From Paenibacillus_E sp042676385 (GTDB taxonomy: Bacteria; Bacillota; Bacilli; Paenibacillales; NBRC-103111): 64,000 nt of DNA. Below, piece after piece: positions 34,391 through 42,936 of this stretch. How positions within the stretch are numbered: the first letter of the stretch is position 1; the number at the start of each line of letters is the position of its first letter. The position numbers were made by a program, and so were the translations under genes. A model generated the notes under the pieces. That model was not told the DNA's origin. It saw nothing but the letters and a program-made list of their open reading frames with translations, and made no database searches. The DNA lies in NCBI RefSeq assembly GCF_042676385.1, contig NZ_JBHTHA010000014.1:62001-126000 (forward strand), read 5' to 3'.

Positions 34391-34906
34391 TTATTCATAA
34401 ATTGGCACCTTAAACAAAAACATAAGCAATACGACAATTACAACCGAAATTGGATACGCCCAAAGCGGCTTGTTAAGATGAAGTACCAGCATGGGAAACA
34501 TTATTGCATCGAATAGAAGTGAGTACCCGAAATTCCATCCGTTTTTATACACGATTCCTCCATTCAATTGCAGTAGCAATTCAACAACACCGTATATTGC
34601 AATCCATAGAATGATGTACCCAAGCTGCCGCGTCCATTTTTCGGTGGGGTATCGAGATAAATAGAGCAGGATGCTGAGCGGCATTGTAATAACGGCATAA
34701 ATAATGACGACAATTTCAACATTAGGCAGTAAGACGTTATGGAACGCCCAAAGTTCGAAATCATCCGTCAAATACTCATACAGAAACCCTGCTGCAGTAA
34801 TATAGAGCATGGTCGGGTGGTATCGTCGCCAATGCTTCCAATCCGCCCAACGCCAGGCCGCAAATATAGTGAATAATGCGATTGCAAGATGAATGTTAAT
34901 CACCAC
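34391..34906 (-). CDS. CBO0543-like polytopic membrane protein (copy B)
   Basis: 171 residues with six hydrophobic segments. It shares the YKNGWNFGYS motif near residue 125 and overall size with the proteins at 12612-13121 and 62796-63302, making it a third, more diverged paralogue, here without a partner gene. Likely start GTG (a second GTG follows at once); no strong ribosome site. Function unknown. Confidence 0.65.
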   Translation of the reverse strand: MVINIHLAIALFTIFAAWRWADWKHWRRYHPTMLYITAAGFLYEYLTDDFELWAFHNVLLPNVEIVVIIYAVITMPLSILLYLSRYPTEKWTRQLGYIILWIAIYGVVELLLQLNGGIVYKNGWNFGYSLLFDAIMFPMLVLHLNKPLWAYPISVVIVVLLMFLFKVPIYE

Positions 34907-35016
34907 CGGATACCCAATAATATTACATGATTAGATCTATCATTCCCCGTCTCTGGACAAATATCAACGTAAAAAACGCATTCTAGATCGGGTTGCCTCA
35001 TACCGGATTTTTATAA

Positions 35017-35568
35017 TTAAAGTAAATCCAGTCCGCTATCGGTCTCTGTGTAAATGGAAATGAGCACGATTGCCGTGTCCCCGCCTATGTTTCTCACCAA
35101 ATGGGGCGTGCACGCATTCCAACTGAAGGAATCTCCCTCTCCGAATTCGGCCGCGTCATCACCCTGCTCCGCATAGATCCTCCCTTTAATGACAACGTGG
35201 ACCTCCTCGCCTTCATGCGCATGAGGAACGTCCCCAGTGGAAGCCCCGGGAGGGAACTCTACGAGCATCATCCTTACATTCTTTCTGGAGCTCAAGTGCT
35301 CCACCCTTAACTTTTCGGCACCGCTTGTTGTAATTCTTCGTTCATTCTTCCGGACAATATTCATCCGATCCTCTTTCTTCAAAAGCAAATAAGCCAAAGG
35401 CACCTTCAAAGCCAGCGCTATGCTTTCCAGCGTCGATATTGAGGGGGAGGTTTTATTGGTTTCAACCTGACTCATGAAGCCTTGGGACAGGCCGCTTTCT
35501 TCGCAAATTTGCGCGATGGTGATATTCTTTCGCTTCCGAATCGCTCGTATAGTGGAGCCGATATCCAT
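35017..35568 (-). CDS. XRE-family regulator with C-terminal cupin domain
   Basis: 183 residues. An N-terminal helix-turn-helix of the Cro/CI type (around 8-62; ITIAQICEESGLSQGFMSQVE) is joined to a cupin_2 sensor domain (around 105-175) with the metal-site signature HAHEGEEVHVVIKG. This architecture is typical of small-molecule-responsive regulators such as PuuR/SinR-like proteins. AGAGGTG precedes the ATG. It is divergent from the esterase/dioxygenase pair at 35923, its most likely target. Confidence 0.9.
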   Translation of the reverse strand: MDIGSTIRAIRKRKNITIAQICEESGLSQGFMSQVETNKTSPSISTLESIALALKVPLAYLLLKKEDRMNIVRKNERRITTSGAEKLRVEHLSSRKNVRMMLVEFPPGASTGDVPHAHEGEEVHVVIKGRIYAEQGDDAAEFGEGDSFSWNACTPHLVRNIGGDTAIVLISIYTETDSGLDLL

Positions 35569-35922
35569 TCGATTGCACCTCTCATGAAATATAGGTAATA
35601 CAAAATATAATTACATATTAGCAATATTTCCATTGACAATCCAGTGTGTTTAAATTAAATTAGTCATATAAAATTTATTTCTCTATAACAAATATATTAC
35701 GGATTATATTCATTGTTCACGGGATTGCTAAGTTTAAAATGGGACTTAGTCATGTAGACGCATGGTTCATCTCCCTTGGCCCAGATGCCCGGCTTTGAAC
35801 TGGAACTCGGATTCATGCTAGTTACGTTGTATCTGACTGTTGCCGATAACTCGTCTCTCTCGGTTGACCGCCTATTTTTGAACAAGCGCAATGCTTAACT
35901 TACAAGTAAGGGGGATTTTCTT
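35569..35922. other. Divergent intergenic region (about 350 bases)
   Basis: AT-rich DNA between the XRE-cupin regulator and the esterase gene, expected to hold both promoters and the regulator's operator. A 64-codon minus-strand frame (35697-35891) starts with TTG, lacks a ribosome site and is not accepted as a gene. I see no clear palindrome. Confidence 0.4.
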
Positions 35923-36576
35923 ATGAACCCAGTTTTTCAATATAGCATTCATATGCCGGCAAATATGGCCACTGACAAGAGATATCCGGTCGTTTTTACG
36001 CTGCATGGCAAAGGCTCCAATGAAAATAATATGTTCGGTTTGGTCGCTCCATTGGCTGATGATTTCATCATTATCGGCATCCGCGGCAACCTGCCATTAG
36101 GCGCAGGTTATCAGTATTATGATTTGAAAAGCCTGGGCAATCCAATCCGGGAAATGTTTGATGATGCGGTTAAGCAACTCGCTGCATTCATTCATTATGC
36201 GACCGAGAAGTATCCGATCGATCCTGGAAAGCGTTATTTGCTCGGCTTCAGCCAAGGCGCTATCCTGTCCATGACACTTGCGCTTACGATGGGAGATCAA
36301 TTGAGGGGGATCGTTGCGCTGAACGGGTATGTTCCTGAGTTTGTGAAGACGGAGTATCCGCTGCGCAGCGTGAAGGACTTATCGGTATTTGTTTCACATG
36401 GAGAGTTCGATTCCGTATTCCCGGTTCGGATTGGCCATGAGACGGCGGCGTATTTCATGGATCAAACGCCACGACTGGCATTTAAATTATATCCAACCGA
36501 TCACGCCGTATCCGTAGAGAATCAGCTTGATATTCTGAATTGGCTTAAGCAGGATGCCGATTTGATTACAAACTAG
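35923..36576 (+). CDS. Alpha/beta hydrolase (phospholipase/carboxylesterase family)
   Basis: 217 residues, the usual size for this family. Oxyanion-hole segment FTLHGKGSNENN (around 26-37), nucleophile elbow LLGFSQGAILS (Ser about 110), the acid in HGEFDSVFPV (about 164) and the His in TDHAVS (about 197) complete the triad. AAGGGGGAT precedes the ATG. It would hydrolyse esters or thioesters. It lies 14 bases before the dioxygenase-like gene and opposite the cupin regulator, so the three form a regulated unit, perhaps for an aromatic ester. Confidence 0.9.
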   Translation: MNPVFQYSIHMPANMATDKRYPVVFTLHGKGSNENNMFGLVAPLADDFIIIGIRGNLPLGAGYQYYDLKSLGNPIREMFDDAVKQLAAFIHYATEKYPIDPGKRYLLGFSQGAILSMTLALTMGDQLRGIVALNGYVPEFVKTEYPLRSVKDLSVFVSHGEFDSVFPVRIGHETAAYFMDQTPRLAFKLYPTDHAVSVENQLDILNWLKQDADLITN

Positions 36577-36590
36577 GAGTGAAAAACCGT

Positions 36591-37361
36591 ATGTTGCCTT
36601 CCTATTTTTTTTCGCACGGCGCCCCGTCGATCGTGCTTGAGGATAACGAATATACACAACTATTAAAGAGCTTTAAGGATCATACGCCTAAACCGAAAGC
36701 GATTGTTCTCTTCTCCGCTCATTGGGAGGAGCCAGTGCAGACGGTCAGCGCTGCTGAAACGTATGAAACTATTTATGATTTTGGCGGCTTTCAAGATGAG
36801 CTTTATGAGATGACCTATCCGGCCAAGAGCGATCGCTTGTTGCGCGAGCAGGTGCAATCGCTGTTTGAAAAACATGGCATTCAGAGCGTTCGTAATGAGA
36901 GGAGAGGACTCGACCACGGGGCTTGGGCGGTTTTGAAGCTGTTATATCCTGATGCGGATATCCCGGTTATCGCACTGTCTGTTAACCGGTATCTGACCAA
37001 CGAACAGCAGTATCAAATCGGTAAAGCGTTGTCGGAGTTAAGGGAACAGGATGTTCTCATTATCGGAAGCGGAGGAACAGTCCACAATGTAAGAAGATTG
37101 AATTGGCGCTCCGAAGGAATCGATGAGTGGGCGGAACAGTTCGACAGTTGGCTCCAGAATAAGCTCGAGTCATGGGATACGGAATCGTTGTTCCAATATC
37201 ATGAACTGGCTCCATACGCCAGAGAGGCTGTACCGACGAGCGAACACTTTATTCCGCTGCTTCTTACGATGGGAACCGGTGACTCCAATCGTCAGGCGAA
37301 GCTGCTTCACCGCAGCTATCAATATGGCAACCTGAGCTTAAGCTGTTGGCAATTTAATTAA
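36591..37361 (+). CDS. Extradiol ring-cleavage dioxygenase, 4,5-DOPA dioxygenase-like (LigB superfamily class III)
   Basis: 256 residues. Metal-binding and catalytic positions expected for the LigB/DODA group are present: SHGAPSIVLED near the N terminus (His), LFSAHWEEP (His), RGLDHGAWAVLK (His/Asp) and GSGGTVHNVRRL (His). These enzymes open catechol-type rings with Fe(II) or Zn. The ATG with TAGGAG at 11 bases is preferred to the GTG 12 bases earlier, which overlaps the ribosome site. It follows the esterase directly, suggesting sequential hydrolysis and ring opening. Natural substrate unknown. Confidence 0.88.
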   Translation: MLPSYFFSHGAPSIVLEDNEYTQLLKSFKDHTPKPKAIVLFSAHWEEPVQTVSAAETYETIYDFGGFQDELYEMTYPAKSDRLLREQVQSLFEKHGIQSVRNERRGLDHGAWAVLKLLYPDADIPVIALSVNRYLTNEQQYQIGKALSELREQDVLIIGSGGTVHNVRRLNWRSEGIDEWAEQFDSWLQNKLESWDTESLFQYHELAPYAREAVPTSEHFIPLLLTMGTGDSNRQAKLLHRSYQYGNLSLSCWQFN

Positions 37362-37482
37362 GAAAGACGAATATAAGAGGATGAGATGAGTGCCACCCGA
37401 AGTTAAAGCCGTAAAGAGATGACGATAACATCCTTCTTTATCGCGGATACTTAGCATTAAAAATTATTGTGTTGGTAACCCA

Positions 37483-38385
37483 TTACCATAATGTATAACC
37501 TGCTTCGATAAGGATTTTATACCATTGTTCTCTGGTCATCTGTGGGCCTTCCACAGATTTTATCGCCCGCTCAATCCGCTCCTTGTTTCTGGTGCCCAGT
37601 ACGATAGCGGGATTTGACGAATGCTTGAAGATCCATTTGTAAATGACTTCATCGAGATGTTCCAGTTGAAGTTCCTTCCGAATGTTTTCCAGTACGATTT
37701 TCATTTTTTCATCAACCTTATTCGTATCCTTGAAAAGTCTTCCTCCCGCTAAAGGCGACCAAATCATCGGCGAAATGCCTTCTTTCAAGCAATGAGTCAT
37801 GGTGCCATTTTGATAATTTTGGATGCCGAGCGGATTCAACATAAATTGGTGTGTGACAAATTTGATGTCCGTATACTTTTGCAAGGTGTCAAATTCAAGC
37901 GGACTATGGTTGGATAGACCAAAAAAGTTGACTTTTCCTTCTTTTTTAAGCTGCTGGAGAGTTTCATTAAGCTCGCCCGGATTGATGAGAACGTCAAACA
38001 TATGAATTAACATGATATCAATGTAATCGCAATGAAGCTTGTTCAAGGAGTCATTAACCTGTTCTAAGATGTATGATTTATCCGTGTTGAAAAAACGGGT
38101 TTTAATATGGGGATTTTTCCCATTCGGGACACAGATTGAGCACTTCGTAACGATTTGTATTTTCTCCCGCAGGGAAGGTTCCATTTGCAAAGCTTCACCA
38201 AAAAGCGCTTCGTTTCGATGATCGCCTCCGTAAATATCGGCATGGTCGAAAGTAGTAATTCCCCGTTCAATGCACCATTCAATAAACTCAACTGATTGCC
38301 TGACGCTCATATTCCAATCATTCATCCTCATGCATCCGATGACCAACTTGGAAATGGAAAGCTGATCGTTTAGTTGAATTTTCAT
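37483..38385 (-). CDS. Aldo/keto reductase (YdhF-like)
   Basis: 300 residues. The catalytic tetrad is visible: Asp and Tyr in FDHADIYGGDHRNE (around 47-60), Lys in IQIVTKCSI (about 80) and His in IMLIHMFD (about 127). The C terminus holds the cofactor-binding SPLAGGRLF and VLGTRNKERI segments. The ATG one codon inside the longest frame is chosen because GGTGGGTGAC sits upstream of it. An NAD(P)H-dependent carbonyl reductase of unknown substrate. It is more AT-rich than the dioxygenase pair next to it and stands alone. Confidence 0.9.
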   Translation of the reverse strand: MKIQLNDQLSISKLVIGCMRMNDWNMSVRQSVEFIEWCIERGITTFDHADIYGGDHRNEALFGEALQMEPSLREKIQIVTKCSICVPNGKNPHIKTRFFNTDKSYILEQVNDSLNKLHCDYIDIMLIHMFDVLINPGELNETLQQLKKEGKVNFFGLSNHSPLEFDTLQKYTDIKFVTHQFMLNPLGIQNYQNGTMTHCLKEGISPMIWSPLAGGRLFKDTNKVDEKMKIVLENIRKELQLEHLDEVIYKWIFKHSSNPAIVLGTRNKERIERAIKSVEGPQMTREQWYKILIEAGYTLW

Positions 38386-38585
38386 CAACTGTCACCCACC
38401 TTGTATTGAGTATGTAACAAATACACCCGTTTTCATTGTACAACCTCACTAAAACAAATACTTTCAATGCTTTTTAGATTGTTATTGCAATATTTTCAGG
38501 TTTTCGAAACTGAACAAACGGATAACCACAGTAGAGGAGCTTGCAGCGATGCAGCTCTTCTTTTTTCATGTCCTCCGAATGATTT

Positions 38586-38885
38586 ATGAAGTACTATTGG
38601 AGGGTTTACTTGCTGGCTGCGGGAGGTTTTTTGGCCGGGACATCAGAGTTTGTGATAGCTGGCATATTGGACAGGATCGCGGTCGATTTGAAAATCCCAA
38701 TATGTAAGCCGGACAGCTTGTCACTGTATTCTCTCTCGTGTTAATTACACTGGCTCCCCAAGCTTCGAAAATTGTGCTGAGCCTAAATACGTCTATACTT
38801 CAAATTGGTATGGCAGCGGGAGCTGCTGGTGGGGCGATTGTTGACCGGTTTTCGGTCATGCACATTGGTTGGGCCGGTGCAAGAA
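38586..38885 (+). pseudogene. MFS transporter, decayed
   Basis: The N-terminal helix of a DHA1-type facilitator is clear (LAAGGFLAGTSEFVIAGILD), followed by a frameshift near 38703 into AGQLVTVFSLVLITLAP, then an abrupt jump to C-terminal helix sequence (LNTSILQIGMAAGAAGG, then a RFSVMHIGWAGA-type end). About 250 central residues are missing. No ribosome site precedes the ATG. Confidence 0.75.
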
Positions 38886-39252
38886 GAACAGCCATTCCTC
38901 GTTGCTTCAATCGGGACATCCCCCGTAATTCCCGAAATTACCTACGGAAATTTCCCGCTTCACCTAGGGGAGCTACTCTCCAAATCAGGGATAAAGGTTT
39001 GTTATGTTTATTACAAGAAAACAGAATCAAACGGAGGATGAAAGAATGACACTGGAGAGAGTGGTCAAGTGGCTTGGGTTTCTTGGCGTTTTGGCGGGAA
39101 CCATCAGAATGGGGATGACGCCGTCGTCGCTCAAATTTCCCAACCGCAATTCCCGGATTCCGGGAATCGCTTCCTCTGTCGAGAGGGGAGTTTGGGGAGT
39201 TACAATGAATCCATCAATCCAAAGAACGCACCTAGAAACTCTCGACAACTGA
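38886..39252 (+). other. Gene-fragment graveyard downstream of the MFS remnant
   Basis: Two protein-like fragments are joined. One frame (EEQPFLVASIGTSPVIPEI to a TGA near 39039) looks like a gene tail. It is followed, after CGGAGG, by ATG at 39046 opening MTLERVVKWLGFLGVLAGT, a membrane-protein start that loses coherence after about 25 codons (PSSLKFPNRNSR). Neither part is a complete gene. Confidence 0.4.
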
Positions 39253-39302
39253 TTAATATTAAATTCGTTCCATATCTGTAAAATTGGAGAAGGAGAATGA
39301 TC

Positions 39303-41222
39303 ATGAAGGTTACGTTTAAAAAACAAAGAATTTGGAATTCTGCTCTTTCGCTTGTACTGGCGGGCTGCTTGTCATATGGCGGAGTCGCTGGCGCTTTCGG
39401 AGAAACCTCGCCTGCGGGAGTTGCGATCAAGGAGTTTAGTCTGCTCGATACTGCGTCTGATGTTGTCGGTGCAGCAGACTTCAAGCCGGAGGGCAATAAG
39501 GATGGCCACTTCAAGCTGGTGCTGAATTTAGCCCAGAAAACGGTCATTAATGCGGTTGTACTTCGCTCTACGGATGATTACGGTAAGGATAATTATCAAG
39601 GGGTATGGAGAACGAACCGCGCTACGACCGGCTGGCTGCTCGGCATCGTACAGGACAAATCGGTTACCGCTGCAGACGGCGCCATAACCCATGAAAGCGA
39701 AATTATTAACCCGGGTTTTCGAAAAGATGTGAAGGAGCCAGTCGGTGAATTCCAAGGGCAGCTCACGTTCGACTTGTACGCTAGCGACAACGGCACGATT
39801 AAAGAAACGCAGTCCTATGTGCTGGAAATCGAGACACCGCAAGGTGCGATAATTTCCAAACCGATTAAATACAAGAAGCCAATGATTTCGGAAGGGACGC
39901 CTGCTCCTACTACGACGCCAACGCCGTTACCTAGTCCGACACCCTCCCAGGCACCGAACCCAACACCGAACCCAACACCGAACCCAACACCGAACCCAAC
40001 ACCGAACCCAACACCGAACCCGACGCCGAGTCCTGCTCCCGTCCCTGCTACTGAGGATGCATCAAAAGATATTGCGATCCATGTTCTTTTCAAAGGGGCA
40101 GAGCTTCATTTTGACGATGCCCAGCCGATCGTTAAAGACGGTCGCACGCTTGTCCCATTCCGCAAACTGTTTGAAACCCTGGGTTTTACGGTGCAGTGGG
40201 TGGAAGAAGGAGCTGTCCGGAAGGCGATTGGAACGAAGAACGGCCTTTCCATCGAATTGACGATCAACAATACGAATGCAATGGTAAACGGAAAAGCTGT
40301 CTCCCTAGACGTACCTGCGCAGATTATTGATGGTCGCACAATGGTACCACTGCGCTTCGTATCGGAGAGCAGCGGCTACGATGTTGCCTTCTCCAGCAGC
40401 GGCAATGTGTGGACGATTCGGATCGAGGACGCTGCCCCCGGAACGGGTAAGGAGCCGGATCCGGTTCCAACGCCAACACCGACACCGACACCGACACCGA
40501 CACCCGCACCGACACCTGATCCGACACCGGCGCCCGTACCATCTGCAGGTGAAGTTGAACCCTACGTCGTAAAGGGCTACTTGCTTAACAAGCGGGGCGA
40601 ACCAATTCCGGGAGTTACGATAAATGCGGATAACCTTTTGCTATATGATAGCAACATGCAAGGGGAAACCGACGTGAATGGATACTATCGGATTGAATTG
40701 GCTCAAGTACCGGCAACCTGGAGAATGACTACGAGATTCTCCCTCGATTATAACGGCAAACCGCTCGATTTCTGGTTAATGGCTGACGGCGACAAATCGT
40801 TCGCCGGGAGCACAGGGGCCATACGCAATTTCACCTTGAAGGATGTCGTAGGTCATATTGAAATCCATCCCGATTTTTGGTCGTTCCCCGATAGCTTGCC
40901 GCAATTCGATACGACCGACCTGGAAATTACGCTTACGCCTGTCGGACCGTTGTTTGACGGCAGCGCCGGCAAAACAATAACGACACACGCAGACGCACTC
41001 TCAACAGGCGGTCACGGAGTTGATAAAATACCGCTCGGGCGATACAAGATAGCTGCCAGATGGATGCCGGAGGGGCACGATCCAATGTCTATGTTGTTAC
41101 GCATCAAAGGCACCGGAAAATTTGTCCAGTCTCTCGAATTCGATTTCAATAATCCACTGGGAGCACCTTCGATCTTTCTAAACGAGTTTGATGCTAAGCT
41201 CAGTAGTCCGGTCGGAAATTAG
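39303..41222 (+). CDS. Secreted protein with copper amine oxidase N-terminal-like domain and Pro/Thr linkers
   Basis: 639 residues from the second ATG, about eight bases after AAGGAG. A signal peptide (around 1-30) precedes an unrecognised beta-rich domain (around 40-185), an N-P-T-P repeat linker (around 218-242), a copper amine oxidase N-terminal-type domain (around 255-375; two DGRTLVPFRKL/DGRTMVPLRFVSES repeats), a second Pro-Thr linker (around 388-410), and a carboxypeptidase-regulatory-like beta-sandwich (around 418-510). No sortase motif or terminal anchor is seen. The CuAO_N1 domain is expanded in Paenibacillus cell-surface proteins and is not the catalytic domain. Surface or wall-associated role inferred. 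Confidence 0.85.
   Translation: MKVTFKKQRIWNSALSLVLAGCLSYGGVAGAFGETSPAGVAIKEFSLLDTASDVVGAADFKPEGNKDGHFKLVLNLAQKTVINAVVLRSTDDYGKDNYQGVWRTNRATTGWLLGIVQDKSVTAADGAITHESEIINPGFRKDVKEPVGEFQGQLTFDLYASDNGTIKETQSYVLEIETPQGAIISKPIKYKKPMISEGTPAPTTTPTPLPSPTPSQAPNPTPNPTPNPTPNPTPNPTPNPTPSPAPVPATEDASKDIAIHVLFKGAELHFDDAQPIVKDGRTLVPFRKLFETLGFTVQWVEEGAVRKAIGTKNGLSIELTINNTNAMVNGKAVSLDVPAQIIDGRTMVPLRFVSESSGYDVAFSSSGNVWTIRIEDAAPGTGKEPDPVPTPTPTPTPTPTPAPTPDPTPAPVPSAGEVEPYVVKGYLLNKRGEPIPGVTINADNLLLYDSNMQGETDVNGYYRIELAQVPATWRMTTRFSLDYNGKPLDFWLMADGDKSFAGSTGAIRNFTLKDVVGHIEIHPDFWSFPDSLPQFDTTDLEITLTPVGPLFDGSAGKTITTHADALSTGGHGVDKIPLGRYKIAARWMPEGHDPMSMLLRIKGTGKFVQSLEFDFNNPLGAPSIFLNEFDAKLSSPVGN
39957..40028 (+). repeat. 12-bp tandem repeat encoding N-P-T-P
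   Basis: Six units of AACCCAACACCG (five identical, the sixth with two silent changes) encode the linker. Near-identity at DNA level means unit number can change by slippage. Confidence 0.9.
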
Positions 41223-41234
41223 CACCAAGCATGC

Positions 41235-41267
41235 GCAGTCTCTCCTATTTGGAGAGGCTGCCTTTTT
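41235..41267 (+). terminator. Terminator after the linker protein gene
   Basis: GCAG-CTCTCC/GGAGAG-CTGC arms with a short loop and a T6 run; one internal mismatch on each arm. Confidence 0.8.
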
Positions 41268-41291
41268 TCGGAGGGATAACCGTCTTGTGAA

Positions 41292-41760
41292 CTATTTGGT
41301 CGCAAACCGTTTTGCAAACGCCACGCACAATACAACACCAATGTTAACAATAAAGATTGATCAACCTACTGACTCATTAAGAACGAGAGCAGAGAGTAAC
41401 AAACCAAAGAATCGCTGGAAGAGTTGCAATTGCCCGCCTGCTGCTATACCTTCCTGAGCAAGACCACGATACCAAAACACGAAACCGATGAGCATACTGA
41501 ATAGGGAGACATAAGCAAGGCTCAAGCATGCAGAAACATGGATATTAGCCCAAGATTGAGGCATGTAACAAAACGAGATCAATAACATAACGGGGAGCGA
41601 AATGACAAGTGCCCAAGAGATGACTTGCCAACCACCTAATCTCCGTGAAAGAAGTGCTACTTCCGCATAACCATAACCACACACAATAAATGATGCTAGC
41701 ATTAGTCCATCACCTATTGGCGATGATGTGGCCCCGTACAGTGGGGAGTTTGCAATGATG
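41292..41760 (-). pseudogene. EamA/DMT-family transporter, C-terminal half with nonsense codon
   Basis: Reading minus-strand, the frame from about 41730 gives a typical second EamA domain (SSPIGDGLMLASFIVCGYGY, ALVISLPVMLLISF, YVSLFSMLIGFVFWYRGLAQ, LLLSALVLNESVG). It then meets TGA at 41361-41363, exactly where the family has Trp (ESVGW), and continues in frame with SIFIVNIGVVLCVAFAKRF to TAG at 41292-41294. The N-terminal EamA domain is missing. Hence a doubly damaged gene. A full-length DMT gene exists at 42937. Confidence 0.8.
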
Positions 41761-41857
41761 CAGCTCCTTTTTGCACAGCCTCCATATTAGCATTGACAAT
41801 GGAATAGGCAATTCGTATGATCCAAATAGGATTGTAAAAAAATGCAAATGAGGTCGA

Positions 41858-42259
41858 ATGCGGATGGCGACAGCTGACTGGGCGAACAAAATTACCGAAA
41901 TCACATTGTTTGTTGAAGATTTACATCGGTCGAAGGTATTCTACCAAGAGACGTTCAAACTTGCGATCATATATGAAGATGAAAGCTGCGCGGTGTTCGA
42001 TTATGGCAATACAAGCATCAATCTGTTAAATCAATCGGATGCCCGCGAGTTGATTGAGCCGGCGCAGGTTGGTCGCGGCGGAGATGGCGCGCGGTTTCAA
42101 TTCACGATCCAAGTGCCAGACGTTGACCGGGTATGCGATGAGCTGGAAGTGCGGGGCGTTAAGTTATTGAATGGACCGATAACGCGCCCATGGGGGCGGC
42201 GGACGGCTTGTTTTGCCGATCCGGACGGGCATGTATGGGAGATAGCGCAGGTGCTGTAA
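41858..42259 (+). CDS. VOC-family (glyoxalase/bleomycin resistance-like) protein
   Basis: 133 residues with two beta-alpha-beta-beta-beta modules: ITEITLFVEDLHRSKVFYQ (around 12-30) opening the first and FTIQVPDVDRVCDELEVRG with ACFADPDGHVWEIAQVL closing the second. The terminal Glu of DGHVWEIA is the usual metal ligand. Either of two ATGs six bases apart may be used (GAGGT upstream). Role unknown, perhaps lyase or dioxygenase. The DinB-type gene follows by 30 bases. Confidence 0.85.
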   Translation: MRMATADWANKITEITLFVEDLHRSKVFYQETFKLAIIYEDESCAVFDYGNTSINLLNQSDARELIEPAQVGRGGDGARFQFTIQVPDVDRVCDELEVRGVKLLNGPITRPWGRRTACFADPDGHVWEIAQVL

Positions 42260-42289
42260 TGAATTAGGATTAACGGGGAGAGGATCTGG

Positions 42290-42805
42290 ATGTTGAACGA
42301 TTCTTCGGCTATTATCGAGCAATACATGCGGGATCTGGACAGATATTCGATAGAGCAGTTGCGATTTAAATGCAAAGAAAACGTATGGTCGGTCGGGCAA
42401 ATGTATATCCACGTGATCGAAGTGGCGAAAGAGTACATCGGGCATATTGAAACATGCACCAAGGCAACACACGAAGAGCTTGAAGGCAAGACGGAAGATG
42501 GAACGAAGGCGCTTGCCGAAAAAGAGTGGCCCAATATCCGTGTGCAACTTGAAGAACCGCCCAACGCGACATGCAACCCCGAGAGCAAGGATGAAATCAT
42601 AGTTGGCCTGGAGCAGGTGCTAGAGAAGTTGGCCTACTGGGCGGGTTGCGTAGATGAAGCGAATCCGGCTTGCAAGGTGCGCCATGGCTGGTTTGGCTGG
42701 CTCAACGCGCGTGATTGGTTTGAGATGGTTGGGATGCACAGCAGGCACCATTTGCGCCAGAAGGCGAAGTTGGACGAAAAACTGGCGGAGGCAGGCATAA
42801 GATAG
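42290..42805 (+). CDS. DinB-family protein
   Basis: 171 residues with a four-helix bundle pattern. The metal-type His residues appear in MYIHVIEVAKEYIGHIE (around 40-56) and GMHSRHHLRQKAKLDEKL near the C terminus. GGGGAGAGG precedes the ATG. DinB-type proteins are thiol-transferase-like or damage-inducible helical proteins; the biochemical role of this one is unknown. Probably co-transcribed with the VOC gene. Confidence 0.82.
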   Translation: MLNDSSAIIEQYMRDLDRYSIEQLRFKCKENVWSVGQMYIHVIEVAKEYIGHIETCTKATHEELEGKTEDGTKALAEKEWPNIRVQLEEPPNATCNPESKDEIIVGLEQVLEKLAYWAGCVDEANPACKVRHGWFGWLNARDWFEMVGMHSRHHLRQKAKLDEKLAEAGIR

Positions 42806-42936
42806 GGGCTTCCCTAATTCAGGAATATTTGCGTGCGCTTTTTGTACAAAAAGCGGAGCGGAACGTTCAAGAAAATCGGATATGAACTCCTTATACTGAA
42901 GTTGTAAAGTTAAAAACAGTTAATGGAGTGGTTACC

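Noticed and set aside
35697..35891. 64-codon minus-strand frame upstream of the esterase
   Set aside because: TTG start without ribosome site, in a region expected to hold divergent promoters.
39957..40530. Regular short repeats that could suggest a CRISPR array
   Set aside because: Units are 12 bp or shorter, contiguous, in frame and encode Pro/Thr linkers; no spacers and no cas genes.
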